This document shows, one piece after another, positions 1-6,253 of a DNA stretch of 17,705 bases; the first letter of the stretch is position 1; the number at the start of each line of letters is the position of its first letter. The translations under genes were made by a program, and so were the position numbers. The notes beneath the pieces are model-generated. The model ran no database searches, was not told the origin of the DNA, and worked only from the letters and a program-made list of their open reading frames with translations. The stretch comes from Methylophilaceae bacterium UBA7525 (lineage in GTDB: Bacteria; Pseudomonadota; Gammaproteobacteria; Burkholderiales; Methylophilaceae): positions 17,085 through 34,789 of the forward strand of contig DLMX01000004.1 in NCBI GenBank assembly GCA_002479405.1. The letters are read 5' to 3'.

Positions 1-501
1 CGTAAACTCAAATTCCTCGATTTTGCCAAGTTCCACTATATTTCGGCCTTGAGAAAAAAAGGCCTGCCGGAGTTGTTTGTGTCGGTGGATGAGGCCTATA
101 AGGCTGCCATGGCGAAACTGTCGACGCCGCAACTGACGCGTGTGCTGATCGATGCAACGACGCAGCACCAGCCGCCGATCAGCAAGGGGATACGACCCAA
201 GTTACGTTATGCGCACCAGGGAGGCAGCAATCCGCCTATCGTTGTGATCCACGGCAACCACGTGGAAGGTATCAAGGACAGCTACAAGCGTTTTCTGGAA
301 GGTGTCTTCCGCAAGGTGTTCCGCCTGTCAGGTACGCCGTTACGCGTGCAGTTCAAACAGGGCAGCAACCCATATGCCGAGCCGGAGAAGCCCAAGAGTG
401 GCGAAGGTATCGTCAGCATGCGCAGACGTAAGGTTGCCGAGCGTGCGACGCTGAAAGCAAAGAAAGACGCGGAAGAAAAGAAACGTAAGCAGGGCAGGTA
501 A
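1..501 (+). CDS. der: Ribosome-assembly GTPase Der (EngA), C-terminal part, truncated by window start
   Basis: The reading frame is open from base 1 to a TAA at 499-501, so only the last 166 codons are present. Der is a double-GTPase needed for 50S ribosomal subunit maturation in the cytoplasm. The visible part begins at the end of the second G domain (FLDFAKFHYISAL, typical of Der) and continues into the C-terminal KH-like domain, with NPPIVVIHGNHVEGIKDSYK and GTPLRVQFKQGSNPY as recognisable segments. It ends in a lysine/arginine-rich tail (about residues 140-166 of the visible part), as is common in this family. Both GTP-binding P-loops lie outside the window. The gene converges on bamD with about 95 bases between them. 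Identification is confident; the true start cannot be seen. Confidence 0.95.
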   Translation, partial: RKLKFLDFAKFHYISALRKKGLPELFVSVDEAYKAAMAKLSTPQLTRVLIDATTQHQPPISKGIRPKLRYAHQGGSNPPIVVIHGNHVEGIKDSYKRFLEGVFRKVFRLSGTPLRVQFKQGSNPYAEPEKPKSGEGIVSMRRRKVAERATLKAKKDAEEKKRKQGR

Positions 502-596
502 GGAAGTCGCAGGACATGCGGCAGAGCCGCCAGTCCGATATTGGTTTAATCAGGTAATAGCCTGGTCAGGTTTGAATTGATCTGAAACTGCAGCGA

Positions 597-1418
597 TTAC
601 TTGGAATAGAGGCTCTCCCAGAATTTCCACCAGACGCGCTCGTCTTTCGGCACGCCTGTCCCGTGCATTTGACTTTCGGGGAAGTTGGTCTGCAATACCC
701 GCAGGGTGTCCTGCTTCAGGTCTTCCATTTCCAGCAAATCATAAGCGCTGATCATGATGACCAGCGCCTCTTCATTGGCAGTCGCGTCCGGATAGTTCTC
801 GATCACGAACTGGGCGCGGTTTAACGCGGCGACATAGGCCTTGCGCTTCATGTAGTAGCGCGCCACATGCAGTTCGTGATCGGCCAGCTGATTGACCAGA
901 TAGGTCATGCGTAGTGTCGCATCCTTGGCGTAACGGCTTTCCGGATAACGGGTCACCAGTTCCTTGAGGGCAAAGAAAGAGGCTCGCATGGCTTTGGGGT
1001 CGCGGTCGCTTACCTGTTGTCGCGTGAGTTTCTCGACAATGCCGCGGTCATTGAAGGTGGCGATCCCTTTCAGGTAGTAGGCATAGTCGATGTTCGGATG
1101 ATTGGGGTGCATCTTGATAAAGCGGTCGGCTGCTGCGATACAGAGCACAGGTTCGTTTTTCTTGAAGTAGGCGTAGGCGACCTCAAGCTGTGCCTGCATG
1201 GCATGACGACCGTGCGGATAGCGTGACTCCAGTATCTGGAAATAGCTGATGGCCTTATCCCAGTCGCGTTCGCGCATTTTGGCTTCGGCCTCGCTGTACA
1301 GGCGTTCCAGATTCCAGCCCTTGGTCTCGTCCAGCACGGTTGGCGCACCGAAAATGCTGCAGCCGCTGAGCAAGATTGTAAAGATAAGCGCTGTAATTAC
1401 CGCTAAACTATGCTTCAT
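597..1418 (-). CDS. bamD: Outer membrane protein assembly factor BamD (lipoprotein)
   Basis: BamD (older names ComL, YfiO) is the essential lipoprotein of the BAM complex. It sits on the periplasmic face of the outer membrane and helps BamA fold beta-barrel proteins. The 273-residue product has a lipoprotein signal: a short basic start, a hydrophobic stretch and a lipobox LLSGC with the lipidated Cys at residue 20. TPR-like helical repeats follow, beginning with the family-typical LYSEAEAKMRERDWDKAISY and then FQILESRYPHGRHAMQAQLE. The later segments RDPKAMRASFFALKELVTRY and YMKRKAYVAALNRAQFVIEN are also characteristic. Length matches the family. It is transcribed divergently from rluD, an arrangement also found in E. 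coli, with 49 bases between the start codons. No strong Shine-Dalgarno is seen, but the start gives a complete signal peptide. Confidence 0.96.
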   Translation of the reverse strand: MKHSLAVITALIFTILLSGCSIFGAPTVLDETKGWNLERLYSEAEAKMRERDWDKAISYFQILESRYPHGRHAMQAQLEVAYAYFKKNEPVLCIAAADRFIKMHPNHPNIDYAYYLKGIATFNDRGIVEKLTRQQVSDRDPKAMRASFFALKELVTRYPESRYAKDATLRMTYLVNQLADHELHVARYYMKRKAYVAALNRAQFVIENYPDATANEEALVIMISAYDLLEMEDLKQDTLRVLQTNFPESQMHGTGVPKDERVWWKFWESLYSK

Positions 1419-1457
1419 TTAGTAACATCCATCTGCAAGACCAATTGATTGGCACTG

Positions 1458-1463
1458 ATTATA
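1458..1463 (-). promoter_or_regulatory. Candidate -10 element for bamD
   Basis: Read on the minus strand this is a perfect TATAAT, 39 bases upstream of the bamD start codon. That would give a 5' leader of about 30 bases. No convincing -35 hexamer lies 16-18 bases further upstream, inside rluD, so the assignment is tentative. The same bases read on the plus strand would start transcription inside rluD, so they do not serve that gene. Confidence 0.3.
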
Positions 1464-1467
1464 ACCG

Positions 1468-2529
1468 ATGACACAAACCACTCCTATTACTCTCGAGATT
1501 CCACAAAAGCTTGGCGGATTGCGTCTGGACCAGGCGCTGCAGAAATTGTTGCCGGATCAGTCACGTTCTCGCCTGCAGGCCTGGATCAAGGAAGGCCTGG
1601 TGACTATCGACGATAAGGCGACGACCTCCAAGCTCAAGGTGTGGGGCGGGGAAAAGGTCCGGATAGTTCCGCAGGAGTCGCCCCAAGCCAATGCATTCAA
1701 GGCTCAAGAGATTGCGCTGGATATCGTCTATGAAGATGATCATCTGCTGGTCATCAATAAGCCTGCCGGCATGGTTGTGCATCCTGCCGCAGGCAATTGG
1801 GAGGGAACGCTACTGAATGCGCTGCTGTACTATTTGCCGCAGCTGAAGGAATTACCGCGCGCAGGCATCGTGCACCGTCTGGACAAGGACACCAGTGGCC
1901 TGCTGGTTGTCGCCAAGACCATGGCAGCGCAGAACAGCTTGGTGAAGCAGTTGCAGGCCCGTTCGGTGAAGCGCGAGTACCGCGCCATCGTCTGGGGCAA
2001 TATCTGGCGCAACGGCAAGGTGGACCAGCCGATCGGTCGGCATCCGCATAACAGAACCAAGATGGCGGTCAACAAGATGGGCAAGCCTTCGGTGACGCAT
2101 TACGAAGTGCTGGAACGATTTGCCGTGCACACTTATGTTCGCTGCATGCTGGAGACCGGTCGCACGCATCAGATCCGTGTCCACATGCAATACCTGAAAG
2201 CGCCTCTGGTGGGTGACCCGGTTTATGGCCTGCGCGGCATCGTGCCGCATCGCGCCATGACGCAGACGCTGATCGATGCGCTCGCCGGTTTCAAGCGGCA
2301 GGCGCTACATGCCATCAAACTTGGATTGATACATCCGGAAACCGGCGAACCCATGCAATGGCAGATCGAGTTGCCGGCAGATATGAAGGCGCTACTGGAG
2401 GCGATGCGTGCCGAGGATATTTCTGAGTCTGATGAAGAACTTCTTTTCGATTATGTCGATGATGAAGGTGATGAAGGTGATGAAGAAGGCGAGTTCGAGG
2501 AGATAGAGGAAGAAGACGATGTTGAGTGA
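1468..2529 (+). CDS. rluD: 23S rRNA pseudouridine synthase RluD with extra acidic tail
   Basis: RluD converts uridines 1911, 1915 and 1917 (E. coli numbering) in helix 69 of 23S rRNA to pseudouridine, at a late step of 50S assembly. Residues about 15-75 form an S4-type RNA-binding domain (LRLDQALQKLLPDQSRSRLQ). The catalytic domain follows, with VYEDDHLLVINKPAGMVVHP and the signature HRLDKDTSG, whose Asp139 is the expected nucleophile. The conserved RTHQIRVHM and PLVGDPVYG segments come later. The start aligns with the known N-terminus of E. coli RluD. Unusually, residues 317-353 form a tail with 23 Asp/Glu among 37 residues, absent from E. coli RluD. The last 11 bases overlap pgeF, suggesting translational coupling. 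The family call is firm; the role of the tail is unknown. Confidence 0.96.
   Translation: MTQTTPITLEIPQKLGGLRLDQALQKLLPDQSRSRLQAWIKEGLVTIDDKATTSKLKVWGGEKVRIVPQESPQANAFKAQEIALDIVYEDDHLLVINKPAGMVVHPAAGNWEGTLLNALLYYLPQLKELPRAGIVHRLDKDTSGLLVVAKTMAAQNSLVKQLQARSVKREYRAIVWGNIWRNGKVDQPIGRHPHNRTKMAVNKMGKPSVTHYEVLERFAVHTYVRCMLETGRTHQIRVHMQYLKAPLVGDPVYGLRGIVPHRAMTQTLIDALAGFKRQALHAIKLGLIHPETGEPMQWQIELPADMKALLEAMRAEDISESDEELLFDYVDDEGDEGDEEGEFEEIEEEDDVE
2461..2484 (+). repeat. Short in-frame tandem repeat (GATGAAGGT) in rluD acidic tail
   Basis: Two exact copies of the 9-base unit GATGAAGGT (2461-2469 and 2470-2478) are followed by a partial copy GATGAA (2479-2484). They encode Asp-Glu-Gly repeats in the acidic C-terminal tail of RluD. 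In-frame 9-base units can expand or contract by replication slippage without breaking the frame, so the tail length may vary between strains. Confidence 0.7.
2506..2510 (+). promoter_or_regulatory. Ribosome-binding site for pgeF inside rluD coding sequence
   Basis: GAGGA ends 8 bases before the pgeF ATG at 2519 and lies in the purine-rich run of Glu/Asp codons that ends rluD. The same bases thus encode the acidic tail and act as Shine-Dalgarno for the overlapping gene. This supports the 2519 start and coupled translation. Confidence 0.6.
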
Positions 2530-3265
2530 AACCGATCTGATCATTCCTCGCTGGCCGGCCCCTGCAAATGTCATGGCCATCCAGACGACGAGGGCGGGTG
2601 GTGTCAGTGTCGCTCCCTATGACACCCTGAATCTGGGGATGCATGTGGCAGACAATCCGCTGAATGTTGCCAGAAACCGCCAGTTGCTCAACGCATATGT
2701 GCCTACCGAACCTGTCTGGTTGAACCAGGTGCATGGCACTACCGTAATCGATGCAGGTGCAACTTCCTGCGTGCCGGATGCCGATGCCGCCTTTTCAAAA
2801 TCCAGAGGTGCTGTCTGCGCTGTAATGACTGCAGATTGCCTGCCACTGTTGTTCTGCAATCGACAAGGTACGGTAGTTGCGGCAACCCATGCTGGCTGGC
2901 GCGGACTCTGTGATGGTGTCATCGAGGCGACAATTGATGCCATGCAGGTGGCGCCGGATAGCCTGATGACCTGGCTGGGGCCCGCCATCGGTCCGCAAGC
3001 ATTTGAGGTGGGTGAGGATGTACGCCAGGAATTTATTGCACAACAGAGCGAAGCAAAGGATGCCTTTGTGCCGGCCGGTGACGGCAAGTGGCTGGGTAAC
3101 ATGTACAGGCTTGCGCAATTGCGGCTCGAGTATAAGGGCGTCACGGATATCTATGGTGGTGGGGTAGATCAGGATTTCTGCACTTACACGGATGCCAGCC
3201 GATTCTTTTCCTTTCGCCGTGACGTCAAGACAGGTCGCATGGCCTCATTGATCTGGCTTGCGTAA
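2519..3265 (+). CDS. pgeF: Peptidoglycan editing factor PgeF (YfiH, laccase-like domain, DUF152)
   Basis: YfiH/PgeF proteins are cytoplasmic enzymes. In E. coli, PgeF hydrolyses UDP-MurNAc peptides carrying L-Ser in place of L-Ala, which prevents wrong amino acids entering peptidoglycan. Relatives have been described as purine nucleoside phosphorylases or polyphenol oxidases. The 248-residue protein has the expected metal-site residues His72 (QVHGT), Cys107 (TADCLP) and His124 (THAGWRG). It also has the conserved PAIGPQAFEVG and the terminal CTYTDASRFFSFRRD. Length is normal. The gene overlaps the rluD 3' end by 11 bases, and rluD-yfiH adjacency is also seen in E. coli. The family call is firm; the precise substrate here is inferred. 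Confidence 0.94.
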   Translation: MLSETDLIIPRWPAPANVMAIQTTRAGGVSVAPYDTLNLGMHVADNPLNVARNRQLLNAYVPTEPVWLNQVHGTTVIDAGATSCVPDADAAFSKSRGAVCAVMTADCLPLLFCNRQGTVVAATHAGWRGLCDGVIEATIDAMQVAPDSLMTWLGPAIGPQAFEVGEDVRQEFIAQQSEAKDAFVPAGDGKWLGNMYRLAQLRLEYKGVTDIYGGGVDQDFCTYTDASRFFSFRRDVKTGRMASLIWLA

Positions 3266-3323
3266 TTGATTTCAGGCGGGTTTGAAAGCATGTTACAACA
3301 ACACGTTCTGCTGACAGCTCGTT

Positions 3324-3329
3324 TATAAT
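3324..3329 (+). promoter_or_regulatory. Candidate -10 element for the ZIP transporter gene
   Basis: A perfect TATAAT lies 24 bases upstream of the ATG at 3354, in the 88-base gap after pgeF. It would give a leader of about 15-18 bases. There is no good -35 hexamer at 16-18 bases spacing and no extended -10 TG, so it may need an activator or be fortuitous. I saw no convincing Zur-type palindrome. Confidence 0.35.
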
Positions 3330-3353
3330 GCTGGTTTTTCTGCGACTCCATTC

Positions 3354-4181
3354 ATGACAATTTCCGAATTACCTACGCTTGCCTGGATATTGGGCGCCTG
3401 CCTGCTGGGCGCCGTGCTGAGTGTGACCAGTGCTGCCGCACTTGCTCTCAACGCCCGTATCGCCTGGATTCCGATGCTGGTCAGTTATGCCATCGGAGCA
3501 ATGCTGGGCGCTGTTTTTCTCGAGATTCTGCCGCATGCTTTCAGTGAGACCAGCAGCATCGAAATGATGGCGGCGACGGTGCTGCTTGGGATACTGCTGT
3601 TTTTCGTGCTGGAAAAGCTGTTGCTCTGGCGGCACTGTCATGGCGATGAATGCGAAGTTCATGCGCCGCATGAGGAAGCGAATGCTCATGCGCATCACGG
3701 ACACAGTCACGGCCATGCTCATGGCCACGATCAGGGCCGTAGCGGCATGATGATCATGGTCGGCGATACGTTCCACAATTTCGTCGACGGCATCCTGATT
3801 GCCGCCGCTTTCATGATTGACATCAAGCTCGGCGCGGTGACTGCGTTGGCGATCATCGCGCACGAGATCCCGCAGGAAGTGGGAGACTTCCTCATCCTGC
3901 TGCATTCCGGATACACCAAGAAACAGGCCTTGCTGTTCAATTTGCTTTCCAGTTTTGCCGCAGTCATCGGCGGACTGGTGGCGTACTTCGCCCTGCAAGT
4001 CGTTGCCAGTTGGATTCCGACCATACTCGGTTTGGCCGCGGCAAGCATGATCTATGTAGCAGTGGCCGACCTGATTCCGAGCCTGCATAAACGCACTGAG
4101 CTGAAAGCCACCGTGCAGCAGGTCATACTAATCGCCTTGGGGATCACTTCAATCTGGCTTATCAAGCTGGTTCTGGAGTGA
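3354..4181 (+). CDS. ZIP-family divalent metal transporter with His-rich cytoplasmic loop
   Basis: ZIP permeases carry Zn2+ and sometimes Fe2+ or Mn2+ across the inner membrane towards the cytoplasm. The 275-residue protein has about eight hydrophobic segments. The first three lie at roughly residues 8-30, 38-60 and 70-92, followed by a loop of about 94-126 with 12 histidines (HAHHGHSHGHAHGH). The two hallmark metal-site helices are present: HNFVDG (His141, Asn142, Asp145) and HEIPQEVGD (His170, Glu171, Gln174, Glu175). Helices 6-8 complete the fold. The ion transported cannot be read from the sequence; zinc is the usual guess. Its last 33 bases overlap the convergent small membrane-protein gene. 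A possible TATAAT lies just upstream, and the start has no strong Shine-Dalgarno. Confidence 0.92.
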   Translation: MTISELPTLAWILGACLLGAVLSVTSAAALALNARIAWIPMLVSYAIGAMLGAVFLEILPHAFSETSSIEMMAATVLLGILLFFVLEKLLLWRHCHGDECEVHAPHEEANAHAHHGHSHGHAHGHDQGRSGMMIMVGDTFHNFVDGILIAAAFMIDIKLGAVTALAIIAHEIPQEVGDFLILLHSGYTKKQALLFNLLSSFAAVIGGLVAYFALQVVASWIPTILGLAAASMIYVAVADLIPSLHKRTELKATVQQVILIALGITSIWLIKLVLE

Positions 4182-4376
4182 TGCCTGCTGTTCGCCGACG
4201 CGTTGCGCAGCTCTCAGACGATTGCGCCGCCGTTGCGGCGTTCCCACGATCCAGATGAAGAGTGCACAGGGCAGCAGGCCGTAAAACAGGAAAGTCAGAA
4301 TGCCGGCGGTGAAGCTGGATTCGGTAAAGGCCATGAGCAGGGTAACGTAAAGCCAGGCGATCGCAACAATGTACAT
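4149..4376 (-). CDS. Small two-helix membrane protein, function unknown
   Basis: This 75-residue protein has two hydrophobic helices (about residues 2-16 and 24-45: GILTFLFYGLLPCALFIWIV). A GTPQRRRNR motif and a basic, Gln-rich cytoplasmic tail follow. I recall similar short proteins (MYIVAIAWLYV at the start, FLFYGLLP, GTPxRRR) in many Betaproteobacteria, with no known function. The charge pattern predicts both ends in the cytoplasm. It starts 24 bases from rimO on the opposite strand, and its 3' end overlaps the ZIP gene tail-to-tail by 33 bases. Evidence that it is real: protein-like hydrophobic/charged layout, a position filling the gap between two genes, and the remembered family. No strong Shine-Dalgarno is visible. 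Confidence 0.78.
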   Translation of the reverse strand: MYIVAIAWLYVTLLMAFTESSFTAGILTFLFYGLLPCALFIWIVGTPQRRRNRLRAAQRVGEQQASLQNQLDKPD

Positions 4377-4400
4377 GATTAATTTTACAGACCTGAAAGT

Positions 4401-5735
4401 ATGAGTTTATCTATGAGTTCCTCAGCGCCAAAAGTGGGTTTTGTTTCACTGGGTTGCCCCAAGGCTTCTTCAGACGCTGAACGCATTCTTACGCAATTGC
4501 GCGCAGAAGGCTATGAGATTTCGGGCAGCTATGAAGGTTCTGACCTGGTTGTGGTCAATACCTGCGGATTTATCGATAGCGCGGTCGAGGAGTCGCTGGA
4601 TGCGATCGGAGAGGCGCTGAACAAGAATGGCAAGGTGATTGTCACGGGTTGCCTGGGCGCAAAATCCGGTGTGGTGCAGGCAGCGCACCCCAGCGTTCTG
4701 GCAGTGACTGGGCCGCATGCGCTGGAAGAGGTAATGAGCGCAGTGCACGAGAATCTGCCGAAGCCGCATGATCCCTATACCGACCTTGTGCCACCGCAGG
4801 GTGTGCGCCTGACGCCCAAACATTATGCCTATTTGAAGATTTCCGAAGGTTGTAACCATCGCTGCAGTTTCTGCATCATTCCTTCCATGCGTGGGGATCT
4901 GGTCAGCCGCCCTGTCGGCGAGGTGATGAACGAGGCGGAAAACCTGGTGAATGCCGGTGTCAGCGAATTGCTCGTGATTTCGCAGGATACCAGCGCCTAT
5001 GGCGTCGATATGAAATACCGCAGTGGTTTCTGGAATGGCCGTCCGATCAGGACCCGAATGACCGAGCTGGTGAAAGCGTTAAGTGAACTGGGAGTCTGGG
5101 TCAGGCTGCATTATGTCTATCCGTATCCGCATGTTGATGAAGTCATTCCGCTGATGGCGGACGGTTTGGTGCTGCCGTATCTGGATGTGCCGTTCCAGCA
5201 CGCGAGTCCGCGCATACTCAAGGCCATGAAACGCCCGGCGAGCAGTGAGAATAATCTGGCGCGCATCAAGGCCTGGCGCGAGATCTGTCCTGATATTGCG
5301 ATTCGTAGCACCTTCATTGCCGGTTTTCCCGGTGAAACTGAAGCGGATTTTCAGCAACTGCTGGATTTTCTTGAGGAGGCACAACTGGATCGCGTTGGCT
5401 GTTTTGCCTATTCGGCGGTGGATGGAGCAGCAGCCAACAGCCTGCCTGACCAGGTGCCGGAAGAAGTCAAGCAGGAGCGTCTTGCCCGCTTCATGGAGCT
5501 GCAGGAGGCCATCAGTGCATCCAAGCTGAATCAGAAGGTTGGCCGTATTGAAACCGTGCTGGTTGATGCGGTCGATGGCGATCAGGCGATCGCGCGTACC
5601 ATGGCGGATGCACCGGAGATTGATGGCGTGGTTTATCTGGCCGATGCTGAAGGCTTGCAGGTCGGTGACCTGGTTGAAGTGCAGATCACCGATGCCGATG
5701 GCCATGATCTATGGGCTGGTCCGCCTCAGTTCTAG
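4401..5735 (+). CDS. rimO: Ribosomal protein uS12 methylthiotransferase RimO
   Basis: RimO is a radical-SAM enzyme that adds a methylthio group to Asp88 (E. coli numbering) of ribosomal protein S12. The 444-residue protein has the N-terminal UPF0004 domain with three cluster-binding cysteines: Cys19 (SLGCPKASSDAE), Cys55 (NTCGFI) and Cys84 (TGCLGA). The radical-SAM CxxxCxxC follows at Cys151, Cys155 and Cys158 (CNHRCSFC). The C-terminal TRAM domain starts at about residue 375 (KVGRIETVLVD) and ends with DLWAGPPQF. The segment IPSMRGDLVSRP and the SLGCPK start favour RimO over the tRNA enzyme MiaB. Met5 (4413) is an alternative start. No clear terminator was seen in the 37 bases before the convergent gene. 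Confidence 0.97.
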   Translation: MSLSMSSSAPKVGFVSLGCPKASSDAERILTQLRAEGYEISGSYEGSDLVVVNTCGFIDSAVEESLDAIGEALNKNGKVIVTGCLGAKSGVVQAAHPSVLAVTGPHALEEVMSAVHENLPKPHDPYTDLVPPQGVRLTPKHYAYLKISEGCNHRCSFCIIPSMRGDLVSRPVGEVMNEAENLVNAGVSELLVISQDTSAYGVDMKYRSGFWNGRPIRTRMTELVKALSELGVWVRLHYVYPYPHVDEVIPLMADGLVLPYLDVPFQHASPRILKAMKRPASSENNLARIKAWREICPDIAIRSTFIAGFPGETEADFQQLLDFLEEAQLDRVGCFAYSAVDGAAANSLPDQVPEEVKQERLARFMELQEAISASKLNQKVGRIETVLVDAVDGDQAIARTMADAPEIDGVVYLADAEGLQVGDLVEVQITDADGHDLWAGPPQF

Positions 5736-5772
5736 TTGTGAGGGTTTTCCGATATTCTGCTTGAGTCGTCTG

Positions 5773-6126
5773 TCAGGCAGTCACCTGGGTGATGTCCGTA
5801 CTCTCGGAGATCGCGGCAAAGAACTCAGGTTTGGGTTTCTCGCTATCTGCCCGATCTTCGATGAAATCCAGCGTGTAGGGGCAGCGTAGGGGTTTTCGGC
5901 TGACTTTCTTCTTTTTGGCACTGGTCGTTTGGGTGTTAATGTAGGGCGTCTGGCTGATACGAACATAGCCGGCGCTTTCCAGCTTTTGCGCAGTGGTTTC
6001 AAACAGGCTGAGGGGATTGTCGATATTTTGCAGGGTGACGATGCTCTTGCTGACCTTCACCACGTTGTACATCACGAATTTGTTGGAGTTTTGTTTGCCG
6101 TAAATCTCACCTGTGAGGATATCCAC
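5773..6126 (-). CDS. Orphan 117-residue protein, function unknown
   Basis: I do not recognise this protein. The GTG at 6126 is the likely start: on the minus strand AAGGAG ends 5 bases before it. An upstream in-frame GTG at 6132 would sit on top of that Shine-Dalgarno. The first 60 or so residues (MDILTGEIYGKQ then FVMYNVVKVSKSIVTLQN) look like a small beta-rich domain, then a helix (SLFETTAQKLESAGYVRI). A basic linker with KKKK at residues 71-74 follows, and the C-terminal third is polar and acidic, probably flexible. There is no signal peptide or membrane segment, so it is probably cytoplasmic. It has its own promoter with an overlapping inverted repeat, which supports it being a real regulated gene. 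It converges on rimO. Confidence 0.65.
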   Translation of the reverse strand: MDILTGEIYGKQNSNKFVMYNVVKVSKSIVTLQNIDNPLSLFETTAQKLESAGYVRISQTPYINTQTTSAKKKKVSRKPLRCPYTLDFIEDRADSEKPKPEFFAAISESTDITQVTA

Positions 6127-6151
6127 GCGCACTCCTTTTTATCAAAAACAT

Positions 6152-6174
6152 ATTGATATCATAGCCATATCAAT
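6152..6174. promoter_or_regulatory. Operator-like inverted repeat over the -10 element
   Basis: ATTGATAT (6152-6159) and ATATCAAT (6167-6174) form a perfect 8+8 inverted repeat with a 7-base centre. It overlaps the -10 hexamer of the proposed minus-strand promoter and lies 26 bases from the orphan gene's start, which is a typical repressor position. It could instead form an A+T-rich RNA hairpin, but it lacks the G+C stem of a terminator. Confidence 0.45.
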
Positions 6175-6186
6175 GCTTTTTAACAA
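6158..6186 (-). promoter_or_regulatory. Promoter for the orphan 117-residue gene
   Basis: On the minus strand there is a -35-like TTGTTA (plus-strand bases 6181-6186), a 17-base spacer and a -10-like TATGAT (6158-6163). This is 4/6 and 5/6 agreement with the sigma70 consensus at optimal spacing, about 30 bases upstream of the GTG at 6126. The gap has high A+T, as expected for a promoter. Confidence 0.5.
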
Positions 6187-6196
6187 GCTTTTTAAC
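6175..6196. repeat. 10-base direct repeat GCTTTTTAAC
   Basis: GCTTTTTAAC occurs at 6175-6184 and again at 6187-6196, a 12-base period, next to the inverted repeat and across the -35 region of the proposed minus-strand promoter. It may be part of a regulator site or only local A+T-rich sequence. Confidence 0.5.
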
Positions 6197-6253
6197 TTCT
6201 GTACCTAATTTGAATAAATTGATGATAATGCCCTGTGCTGTAAGCCGGTATTG

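Noticed and set aside
502..596. Possible terminator between convergent der and bamD (GCGGC-AGA-GCCGC at 518-530)
   Set aside because: The stem is only 5 bp and no T run follows on either strand, so I do not call it.
3369..4088. 239-codon minus-strand open frame opposite the ZIP transporter
   Set aside because: Antisense to a clear transporter gene; Gln/His/Arg-rich translation mirrors the His-rich loop and membrane codons.
5079..5705. 208-codon minus-strand open frame opposite rimO
   Set aside because: Shadow of the RimO coding sequence, with no recognisable motif or ribosome-binding site.
6127..6253. A mobile-element end or attachment site suggested by the repeats around 6150-6196
   Set aside because: No transposase, integrase or tRNA gene is nearby, and the repeats fit a promoter/operator reading better.
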